Positions 1 through 5,589 of a stretch of 9,931 bases of DNA are shown here, piece by piece. Made by a program: the position numbers and the translations under genes. Each line of letters begins with the position of its first letter. The first letter of the stretch is position 1. The stretch spans positions 1-9,931 of the forward strand of contig JANLHE010000062.1 of assembly GCA_024653875.1 (NCBI GenBank), given 5' to 3'. The notes beneath the pieces are model-generated. The model saw nothing but the letters and a program-made list of their open reading frames with translations, searched no databases and had not been told where the DNA came from. The DNA is from Acidobacteriota bacterium (GTDB lineage: Bacteria > Acidobacteriota > Vicinamibacteria > Vicinamibacterales > SCN-69-37).

Positions 1-22
1 AGGACCTCAGGACCTCAGGACC
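1..22. repeat. 8-bp tandem repeat downstream of mdh
   Basis: The unit AGGACCTC occurs twice (1-8 and 9-16) and a third copy is partial (17-22). It lies just beyond the mdh stop codon and may continue past the window edge. No function can be read from it. It is one of several short repeats found in this window's intergenic DNA. Confidence 0.8.
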
Positions 23-30
23 GACAGCTA

Positions 31-972
31 CTAGACTCCAATTACCGTCGTCAGTTCCTTGACGGCCGCCGCGGACTTGTTGAACGCGGTCTGCTCGTCG
101 GGGGTCAGGCGGATCTCGATGATCTCCTCCGCTCCGCCCTTGCCGAGCTTGACCGGCACGCCGACGAAGAGATCCTTCACGCCGTATTCGCCCTGGAGGA
201 ACACCGAGCAGGGATAAATGATCTTCTTGTCCTTGAGGATCGCTTCCACCATCTGCGCGGCAGCGGCGCCGGGGGCATACCAGGCGCTGGTGCCGACCAG
301 TTTGGTGATTTCCGCGCCGCCGTTGGCCGTGCGCGCACAGATTTCGTCCAGCTTCGCCTGCGAGAGCCTGCCCATCGCCACCAATTCAGTCAATGGAATG
401 CCGGCCACCGTCGAGAAGCGCGGCAACGGCACCATGGTATCGCCGTGGCCGCCGAGCACGAACGCGTGCACGTTCTCCACCGAGACGTTCAGTTCCATGG
501 CGATGAACGTGCGCATGCGCGCCGAGTCCAGCACGCCGGCCATGCCCACCACGCGCTCGCGCGGGAAGCCGCTCAGCCGGTACACGGCCTGGCACATCGC
601 ATCCAGCGGGTTCGCGACGGGAACGATGATGCAGTTGGGCGAGTACTTGACCACCTGCTCCACCACGGCCTGCATGATCTTGTAGTTGACGTTGAGCAGG
701 TCGTCGCGGCTCATGCCCGGCTTGCGGGGCACGCCCGACGTGATGACCACCACGTCCGACCCGGCGGTCGCCGAGTAGTCCGACGTGCCCATCATCCGGG
801 TGTCTGATCCGTCGATCGGGCACGCCTCATACAGGTCCAGCGCGATGCCGGCGGCCTTCTCGGCCGCGATGTCCACGATGACGACGTCCGCCAATTCCTT
901 GACGGCAATGGCCCGCGCCACCGTCGCGCCCACGTTCCCTGCCCCGCCAACGACCGTAACTTTGCGATTCAT
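31..972 (-). CDS. mdh: Malate dehydrogenase, LDH-like type, NAD-dependent
   Basis: Catalyses reversible oxidation of L-malate to oxaloacetate with NAD+, a cytoplasmic TCA-cycle step. The 313-residue length is normal for the LDH-like (type 3) MDH family. Visible motifs: Rossmann loop GGAGNVG at residues 9-15; Asp34 at the end of the second strand, typical of NAD preference; the mobile loop with Arg83, where lactate dehydrogenases carry Gln, which points to malate rather than lactate; Arg89 in the same loop; VANPLD at 119-124; the Asp149/Arg152 pair; and catalytic His176 in GGHGDT. The ATG at 972-970 has a good Shine-Dalgarno AGGAG (983-979) six bases upstream. It is the second gene after icd, 60 bases downstream on the same strand, and probably shares its transcript. 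The family call is firm; cofactor choice is inferred from Asp34. Confidence 0.96.
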   Translation of the reverse strand: MNRKVTVVGGAGNVGATVARAIAVKELADVVIVDIAAEKAAGIALDLYEACPIDGSDTRMMGTSDYSATAGSDVVVITSGVPRKPGMSRDDLLNVNYKIMQAVVEQVVKYSPNCIIVPVANPLDAMCQAVYRLSGFPRERVVGMAGVLDSARMRTFIAMELNVSVENVHAFVLGGHGDTMVPLPRFSTVAGIPLTELVAMGRLSQAKLDEICARTANGGAEITKLVGTSAWYAPGAAAAQMVEAILKDKKIIYPCSVFLQGEYGVKDLFVGVPVKLGKGGAEEIIEIRLTPDEQTAFNKSAAAVKELTTVIGV

Positions 973-982
973 GTGTCGCTCC

Positions 983-1033
983 TAAATAACAAATAACCAA
1001 TCACAAATAATCAATTCACAAATAATAAATTCC
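983..1033. repeat. Degenerate AT-rich tandem repeat between icd and mdh
   Basis: Three imperfect units of 14-15 bp start with CAAATAA at 990, 1004 and 1019, each followed by an (A/T)-rich CAAT-like half. A partial related TAAATAA lies at 983-989. The array fills nearly the whole 60-base icd-mdh spacer, just upstream of the mdh ribosome binding site, and contrasts sharply with the GC-rich flanks. It ends at the icd stop codon. Role unknown; an unstructured AT-rich leader could expose the mdh start to ribosomes. Confidence 0.65.
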
Positions 1034-2250
1034 TAAAGTCTTTGAATCATCGCGTCGGCGAACGCCGATGTCTTCAGTTCCGTGGCACCGGGAATCATCC
1101 GGGCCAGGTCGTACGTGACCTGCTTGTCGTCGATCGCCTGTTCCAGGCTCTTGATCACCAGATCTGCCGCTTCCGGCCAACCCATGTAACGGAACATCAG
1201 TTCCCCCGAGAGGATGACCGAACCGGGGTTCACCTTGTCGAGGTTCGCGTACTTGGGCGCCGTGCCATGCGTGGCCTCGAACACCGCGTGACCGGTGACG
1301 TAGTTGATGTTGCCGCCCGGGGCGATGCCAATGCCGCCCACCTGCGCGGCGAGCGCGTCGGAAATGTAATCGCCGTTGAGGTTGAGCGTGGCGATGACGT
1401 CGTATTCGGCGGGACGCGTCAGAATCTGCTGGAGGAACGCGTCGGCGATCACGTCCTTGATCGCCATGCCGTTCGGGAGCTGACACCAGGGACCGCCGTC
1501 GACTTCGACCGCACCGAACTCGCGTTTCGCCAGGTCGTAGCTCCAGTCACGGAATCCACCCTCGGTGAACTTCATGATGTTGCCCTTGTGCACGATCGTC
1601 AGGCTCTTGCGCTTGTTCGCGATGGCGTATTCAAGCGCGGACCGGATCAGCCGCTCGGTCCCCTCTCTCGACACCGCCTTGATGCCGAACGCCGACGTCT
1701 GCGGGAAGCGGACTTTCTTAAACATCTTTGGAAAAGTGGCGGCGAAGATCTCGCGGAACTTCGCGGCGTCGTCGGTGCCCTCCTCGAACTCGATGCCGGT
1801 GTAGATGTCTTCCGTGTTCTCGCGGAAGATCACCATGTCCACCTGGTCGGGGCGCTTGACCGGCGTCTCCATCCCGCGGAAATACCGCACGGGCCGCAGG
1901 CACACATACAAATCCAACTCCTGCCGCAGCGCCACGTTCAGCGAACGAATGCCGCCGCCGACCGGCGTGGTCAACGGGCCTTTGATGCCAACCAGATACT
2001 GGCGGAACGCAGCCAGCGTCGCTTCCGGCAGCCAGCTGCCCGTCTGTTGAAAGGCCTTTTCTCCGGCGAGCACTTCTTTCCACGCGATCGCGCGCGTGCC
2101 GCCGTAGGCCTTCTTCACCGCCGCATCAAACACGCGCACGCTGGCGCGCCAGATGTCCGGCCCGGTGCCATCACCTTCTATAAAAGGAATAACGGGATTA
2201 TCGGGAACGTGCAGGGTCTTGCCAGTACGCGTGATTGCGGCGGGGCTCAT
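1033..2250 (-). CDS. icd: Isocitrate dehydrogenase, NADP-type
   Basis: Oxidative decarboxylation of isocitrate to 2-oxoglutarate with NADP+ in the cytoplasmic TCA cycle. The 405 residues align almost throughout with E. coli Icd (416 aa). The substrate segment GGGIRSLN is at 98-105; Ser103 corresponds to E. coli Ser113, the AceK phosphorylation site, and Arg109/Arg119 match its isocitrate-binding arginines. Lys333-Tyr334 and Tyr380/Arg384 match the E. coli residues that contact the NADP 2'-phosphate (Lys344, Tyr345, Tyr391, Arg395), so NADP specificity is expected. The ATG at 2250-2248 has a strong Shine-Dalgarno AAGAGGA (2262-2256) five bases upstream. It is the first gene of an icd-mdh pair. 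The roughly 300-base leader holds candidate regulatory sites. No aceK is visible here, so the phosphorylation site is only potential. Confidence 0.97.
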   Translation of the reverse strand: MSPAAITRTGKTLHVPDNPVIPFIEGDGTGPDIWRASVRVFDAAVKKAYGGTRAIAWKEVLAGEKAFQQTGSWLPEATLAAFRQYLVGIKGPLTTPVGGGIRSLNVALRQELDLYVCLRPVRYFRGMETPVKRPDQVDMVIFRENTEDIYTGIEFEEGTDDAAKFREIFAATFPKMFKKVRFPQTSAFGIKAVSREGTERLIRSALEYAIANKRKSLTIVHKGNIMKFTEGGFRDWSYDLAKREFGAVEVDGGPWCQLPNGMAIKDVIADAFLQQILTRPAEYDVIATLNLNGDYISDALAAQVGGIGIAPGGNINYVTGHAVFEATHGTAPKYANLDKVNPGSVILSGELMFRYMGWPEAADLVIKSLEQAIDDKQVTYDLARMIPGATELKTSAFADAMIQRL

Positions 2251-2279
2251 GCGGATCCTCTTGCTTTTAGGTCACGTCC

Positions 2280-2292
2280 CTCCACTGTGGAG
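2280..2292. promoter_or_regulatory. 13-bp palindrome near the icd start (candidate operator)
   Basis: CTCCACTGTGGAG is a perfect odd palindrome with 6-bp arms, about 30 bases upstream of the icd ATG and just before its ribosome binding site. Its core CCACTGTGG (2282-2290) is the reverse complement of the core of a second palindrome at 2393-2407. It may be an operator half of a looping pair or a short RNA hairpin in the icd leader. The palindrome is seen directly; the role is inferred. Confidence 0.4.
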
Positions 2293-2320
2293 CGGCACGT
2301 TACGGGATCTTCACAGGATC

Positions 2321-2341
2321 TGTTGAAAACTGTGTGGAAAA
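2321..2341 (-). promoter_or_regulatory. Two DnaA-box-like 9-mers upstream of icd
   Basis: On the minus strand, TTTTCCACA (2341-2333) and TTTTCAACA (2329-2321) lie 12 bp apart, start to start. They differ from the E. coli DnaA-box consensus TTATCCACA at one and two positions. No replication gene is nearby, and only two boxes are seen, so an origin is not supported. DnaA-linked regulation or chance remain possible. Confidence 0.25.
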
Positions 2342-2392
2342 GTCGTCCTCAGCGTGTGAATCTCCGCGTGTTTACGGTCGCGGCAGCGATTT

Positions 2393-2407
2393 GCACCACA
2401 GTGGTGC
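2393..2407. promoter_or_regulatory. 15-bp palindrome in the icd leader (candidate operator)
   Basis: GCACCACAGTGGTGC is a perfect odd palindrome with 7-bp arms. It lies about 25 bases downstream of the candidate icd -10 box, so it would fall within the early transcribed region, a usual place for a repressor site. Its core CCACAGTGG (2396-2404) matches the reverse complement of the palindrome at 2280-2292, 114 bp away centre to centre. The regulator is unknown. Confidence 0.45.
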
Positions 2408-2431
2408 GCCTCGCGTGCGCGCCAACACGAC

Positions 2432-2437
2432 ATTATA
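2432..2437 (-). promoter_or_regulatory. Candidate -10 box for icd-mdh
   Basis: The minus strand reads a perfect TATAAT at 2437-2432 in otherwise GC-rich DNA, 182 bases before the icd ATG. The position 17 bp upstream (2460-2455) reads TGCCCT, a poor -35, and no TG extension precedes the -10. If real, transcription would start near 2425 and give a leader of about 175 nt carrying both palindromes. An activator might be needed. Confidence 0.35.
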
Positions 2438-2490
2438 TCTTGACCACGACCCAGAGGGCACACGAGACGGGGGGAGTTGACGGGTGTAAG

Positions 2491-2550
2491 AAAAAGACGT
2501 CGGGTGTCTTTTTCGTGACCGTCTTCGAAAAAGACACCCGACGTCTTTTT
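2491..2550. terminator. Perfect 25-bp inverted repeat, likely (bidirectional) terminator
   Basis: The arms 2491-2515 and 2526-2550 are exact reverse complements around a 10-base loop. Each arm also begins AAAAAGAC and ends GTCTTTTT(CG) or the equivalent, so each can fold alone into a small hairpin followed by a T-run, in either direction. The outer end overlaps the stop codon (2551-2549) of the minus-strand secreted-protein gene. This gives that gene a rho-independent-type terminator that separates it from icd. A mobile short repeat is the other reading. Confidence 0.6.
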
Positions 2551-3070
2551 AACGGATGGACAGCCGCGTGACGGTGTTTGTGGCAACGTGGATCAGTTCA
2601 ACGGACGTGGACGTGATGTCGCCGATCCGGAACCCGCCGAGTGTTGCGTCCGTCTTGACCATCTCAATGCCGTCGCCGACACCGAGCACGCCCGTGAAGA
2701 CCGGCGTCTCGCCGCCATCGGTCAGCACCGCCACCAGTGCCGGCCACGCGATGGCCGGCGCGGCCTCGACGGCGGGCGCCTCGGGCCGCGGCTCGGAAGC
2801 GGTCCGGGCCGGGCGATCGGGACGGCGGCCCGCGCCGAAGTTGAAGGGATTGCGCCGCGCGACGGGCACCGCCGGCATCGCGGTCAGCCGCGCGCGCAGC
2901 CGTTCCGTTTCCTGCGCCACGTCGTCGGCGAAGGGCGCGAGCGCATCGATCGCCGCCATCGTCGCCAACGACACCCGCGGAGGTTCCGGCGTCGGCGCGG
3001 CGGGCGCACTGATATAGGACGCGAGCAACACGCCCCCACCCAGCAGCAAAGCCGAGGTCAGTCGATGCAT
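2549..3070 (-). CDS. Secreted protein with PilP/GspC-like C-terminal domain
   Basis: A 173-residue protein. An N-terminal signal peptide or anchor (1-24, hydrophobic core LLLGGGVLLASYI, Ala-rich end) predicts export. Next come a helical segment (about 36-64), an R-R-N-P-F motif at 72-76, a Pro/Ala/Arg-rich linker (80-106) and a small C-terminal beta domain (108-173) ending T-R-L-S-I-R. The R-(D/N)-P-F motif, flexible linker and a C-terminal domain with a G-x-x-v-G-D-x-I pattern resemble type IV pilus PilP and type II secretion GspC homology regions, which act as periplasmic clamps to the secretin. No other pilus or secretion gene is near, so this is tentative. The ATG at 3070 is chosen because the signal peptide begins there; the frame is open further upstream to 3175, but that would bury the signal and overlap kdsB. 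There is no clear Shine-Dalgarno. The gene diverges from kdsB and ends in an inverted repeat. Confidence 0.7.
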   Translation of the reverse strand: MHRLTSALLLGGGVLLASYISAPAAPTPEPPRVSLATMAAIDALAPFADDVAQETERLRARLTAMPAVPVARRNPFNFGAGRRPDRPARTASEPRPEAPAVEAAPAIAWPALVAVLTDGGETPVFTGVLGVGDGIEMVKTDATLGGFRIGDITSTSVELIHVATNTVTRLSIR

Positions 3071-3079
3071 AACGGACTG

Positions 3080-3114
3080 ATCGTAGCACCGGCCTGTAAC
3101 GGCTGTGCTAAGAT
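3080..3114. promoter_or_regulatory. Divergent promoter region with mirrored extended -10 elements
   Basis: The minus strand reads GTGCTACGAT (3089-3080) and the plus strand reads GTGCTAAGAT (3105-3114). These are near-identical 10-mers pointing outward with 15 bp between them. Each contains TGC followed by a TANGAT hexamer, a plausible extended -10. Transcription would begin near 3073 leftward (ATG at 3070) and near 3121 rightward (GTG at 3120 or 3150). No good -35 boxes are visible. The same symmetry could instead be an operator. Confidence 0.4.
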
Positions 3115-3149
3115 TCCTCGTGCCAGTAGTCTTTCCCGCTGGGCTCGGT

Positions 3150-3911
3150 GTGCAGGGACGGGTTGTTGCCATCATCCCCGCTCGATATCACGCCACTCGT
3201 CTCCCCGGAAAACCCCTCGCCCTTATCGCCGGCCACCCGATGATCGAACACGTCTATCGCCGCGCGCAGGCCGCCCGCCGGGTCACCGATGTGCTCGTGG
3301 CGACCGACGACCCGCGAATTGCCGAGGCGGTGGACGCCTTCGGCGGCACGGCCGTCATGACGCGCGCCGACCATCCGTCCGGAACGGACCGGCTGGCGGA
3401 GGTGGCCGCCCATTTGACGTGCGACCTGGTGGTGAACATCCAGGGCGACGAGCCGATGCTGGATCCGGCCGCCGTGGACGCGGCCATCGCGCCCTGCCTC
3501 GACGATGCCACGGTGATGATGAGCACGTTGCGGACGCCGTTGGCGCCGGCCGACGCGTCAAATCCCAACGTGGTGAAGGTGGTGGTCGCGCAAAACGGCG
3601 ACGCGCTGTACTTCACCCGCGCGCCGGTGCCGTATGTCCGGCCGGGACAGCCGCCGGCGCAGGCGTGGAGGCACCTGGGCCTGTACGTCTACCGGCGCCA
3701 GACGCTGCTGCACCTGGCGCAGCTGCCCCCCACCGCGCTGGAACAGGCCGAAGGCCTGGAACAGTTGCGGGCGCTGGAACACGGCATTCGCCTTCGTACC
3801 GTTGAAACCCTGACCTCGTCCCCATCGGTCGACACCCCGGACGATCTCGCCCGGGTCCGTCAGTTAATGGACCATCTTCCTCTCCCTCTCAGCGTGAGCC
3901 ACCATGCGTGA
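3150..3911 (+). CDS. kdsB: 3-deoxy-manno-octulosonate cytidylyltransferase (CMP-Kdo synthetase)
   Basis: Transfers CMP from CTP to Kdo, forming CMP-Kdo for lipid A-Kdo assembly; cytoplasmic. From GTG 3150 the protein has 253 residues, against 248 in E. coli. Seen: N-terminal nucleotide loop IPARYHATRLPGKPL (9-23), ATDDPRI (51-57), HPSGTDRL (75-82), VNIQGDEP with Asp100 (95-102), and the family's C-terminal E-x-L-E-Q-L-R-x-L-E-x-G pattern. Start: the frame is open from GTG 3105, with further GTGs at 3120 and 3150. I prefer 3150 because only a few residues then precede the V-V-A-I-I-P strand, as in characterised KdsB, and because the candidate -10 element lies inside the longer form. No start has a good Shine-Dalgarno; a leaderless start at 3120 is possible. 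The stop overlaps the pyrG start by 8 bases. First gene of the Kdo operon. Confidence 0.93.
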   Translation: MQGRVVAIIPARYHATRLPGKPLALIAGHPMIEHVYRRAQAARRVTDVLVATDDPRIAEAVDAFGGTAVMTRADHPSGTDRLAEVAAHLTCDLVVNIQGDEPMLDPAAVDAAIAPCLDDATVMMSTLRTPLAPADASNPNVVKVVVAQNGDALYFTRAPVPYVRPGQPPAQAWRHLGLYVYRRQTLLHLAQLPPTALEQAEGLEQLRALEHGIRLRTVETLTSSPSVDTPDDLARVRQLMDHLPLPLSVSHHA

Positions 3912-5589
3912 ACTTGTGATGTCGCACTCCCAGCCCGACCGTCCCGTGAAGTACATCTTCGTCACCGGCGGTGTCGTCTCGTCGCTCGGCAAGGGGCTGG
4001 CCGCCGCGTCGATCGGCTGCCTGCTCGAGGGCCACGGCTACACAGTGGCCCTGCAGAAATTCGATCCGTATATCAACGTGGATCCAGGCACGATGAGTCC
4101 GTTCCAGCACGGCGAGGTCTACGTGACCGACGACGGCGCGGAGACGGATCTGGATTTGGGCCACTACGAGCGGTTCACCAACATGGTGGCGACCCGCAAC
4201 AACAACTGGACCACCGGGAAGATCTACGCGTCGGTCATCCAGAAGGAACGCCGGGGCGATTACCTTGGCCGCACCGTCCAGGTCATTCCCCACATCACCA
4301 ACGAGATCAAGGACGCCATCCGGTCGGCCGCGGCCGGCGTGGATGTCCTGCTCGTCGAAATCGGCGGCACGGTGGGCGACATCGAGAGCCTGCCCTTCCT
4401 CGAGGCGATTCGCCAGTTCCGCCAGGATGTGGGCCGCGAGAACGCCCTCTTCATTCACCTGACGCTGGTGCCGTACATCGCCTCGGCGCATGAACTGAAG
4501 ACCAAGCCCACCCAGCACAGCGTGCGGGACCTCCGGTCCATCGGCATCCAGCCCGACGTCCTGCTCTGCCGCACGGATCGTCCGCTTGAACAGGACATGA
4601 AGGGCAAGATCGCGCTCTTCTGTGACGTGGACGAAGAGGCGGTCATCACGGCGCGCGACGTGTCCAGCATCTACGAAGTGCCGCTCAGCCTCGCCGGCGA
4701 AGGCCTGGACCGCATCCTGCTCGAGCGCCTGCACCTGCCGCAGACCGAAGCGCGGATGGAGTCCTGGGAGCGCCTGGTCAGCAGCATTCAGCAGCCGGAA
4801 GACGAGGTCACGCTGCACTTTGTCGGCAAGTACACCGAGTACGAAGATTCGTACAAGAGCATCAACGAAGCCCTCTACCACGGCGGGTTCAGGCACCGCC
4901 TGAAGGTCACCCTCAAGTTCGTGGAGGCCGAGGCCCTGGAACAGCCGGACGGCATGCGCCTGCTCGACGGCGCCGTGGGCATTCTGGTGGCCCCGGGCTT
5001 CGGCGACCGCGGCAGCCGCGGCATGATGGCCGCCGCCGAATACGCCCGCACCCACAAGATCCCGTACTTCGGCATCTGCTACGGATTCCAGTGGGCCGTG
5101 GTCGAGTTCGCGCGCCACGTGGCCGGCCTGACCGACGCCGACTCCACCGAGGTGATGGAAGACACGCCGCACAAGGTCATTTACAAGCTGCGCGACCTGC
5201 TCGGCGTGGACGACATGGGCGGGACGATGCGGCTGGGCAGTTACGCGTGCCGGCTGGCTCCCGACTCGCTGTCCTTCAAGCTCTACGGCGAGGAGATCAT
5301 CCACGAGCGCCACCGGCATCGGTACGAGTTCAACTGCCAGTACGAGAAGGCCCTGACCGACAAGGGGCTGAAGATTGTCGGGCGCTCCCTCGACGGCAAG
5401 TTCGTGGAAATCGTCGAGCTCCCGAGCCACCCCTGGTACGTGGCGGTGCAGTTCCACCCCGAGTTCAAGTCCAAACCGCTGCGCCCGCATCCGCTGTTTG
5501 CCGGGTTCGTGGAGGCCGCACACCGGTACGCGCAGGCGCGGAAGGGGTTGACCAGCAACGTCACCGCGATTGGTGATCGGCGCCGATGA
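3904..5589 (+). CDS. pyrG: CTP synthase, glutamine-hydrolysing
   Basis: Makes CTP from UTP, ATP and glutamine; the product is the co-substrate of KdsB, encoded just upstream. 561 residues, close to the family norm (E. coli 545). N-terminal synthetase domain: KYIFVTGGVVSSLGKG (16-31), the PGTMSPFQHGEV and TDDGAETDLDLGHYERF motifs, and GGTVGDIES. C-terminal class I glutamine amidotransferase domain: the GFGDRG oxyanion segment, nucleophile Cys392, and His518/Glu520 in FHPEF complete the triad. Odd point: the nucleophile elbow reads G-I-C-Y-G-F-Q instead of the common G-I-C-L-G-M-Q. The ATG at 3904 overlaps kdsB by 8 bases, implying translational coupling; ATG 3919 is an alternative start five codons later. 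No clear Shine-Dalgarno. The stop overlaps the kdsA start as ATGA. Confidence 0.97.
   Translation: MRELVMSHSQPDRPVKYIFVTGGVVSSLGKGLAAASIGCLLEGHGYTVALQKFDPYINVDPGTMSPFQHGEVYVTDDGAETDLDLGHYERFTNMVATRNNNWTTGKIYASVIQKERRGDYLGRTVQVIPHITNEIKDAIRSAAAGVDVLLVEIGGTVGDIESLPFLEAIRQFRQDVGRENALFIHLTLVPYIASAHELKTKPTQHSVRDLRSIGIQPDVLLCRTDRPLEQDMKGKIALFCDVDEEAVITARDVSSIYEVPLSLAGEGLDRILLERLHLPQTEARMESWERLVSSIQQPEDEVTLHFVGKYTEYEDSYKSINEALYHGGFRHRLKVTLKFVEAEALEQPDGMRLLDGAVGILVAPGFGDRGSRGMMAAAEYARTHKIPYFGICYGFQWAVVEFARHVAGLTDADSTEVMEDTPHKVIYKLRDLLGVDDMGGTMRLGSYACRLAPDSLSFKLYGEEIIHERHRHRYEFNCQYEKALTDKGLKIVGRSLDGKFVEIVELPSHPWYVAVQFHPEFKSKPLRPHPLFAGFVEAAHRYAQARKGLTSNVTAIGDRRR

Noticed and set aside
1..1033. CRISPR array
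   Set aside because: The repeats are 8 and 14-15 bp, directly adjacent and degenerate, with no unique spacers and no cas genes.
2321..2341. Replication origin
   Set aside because: Only two degenerate DnaA-like boxes, no dnaA, dnaN, gidA or parAB nearby, and no box cluster beside a clear AT-rich unwinding region.
2251..2548. Riboswitch or structured RNA in the icd leader
   Set aside because: Only two short palindromes are visible; no known riboswitch core could be recognised by eye. A covariance-model search (Rfam) would be needed.
1042..2571. Long plus-strand open frame opposite icd (509 codons)
   Set aside because: It lies antisense to a clearly conserved enzyme, is rich in Arg and His as antisense GC-rich frames are, and shows no recognisable motif. 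Stop-poor antisense frames are expected at this GC content.
2311..2586. 91-codon minus-strand frame across the icd upstream region
   Set aside because: It runs through the 25-bp inverted repeat and the candidate promoter. Its residues include repeats made by the hairpin, and no start signal is seen.
3105..3149. Longer kdsB start at GTG 3105
   Set aside because: The extra residues do not match the usual KdsB N-terminus, there is no ribosome binding site, and it would cover the candidate -10 element. It is not fully excluded.
3889..5523. Long minus-strand open frame opposite pyrG (544 codons)
   Set aside because: Antisense shadow of a conserved gene; His/Val/Arg-rich composition and no domain seen.
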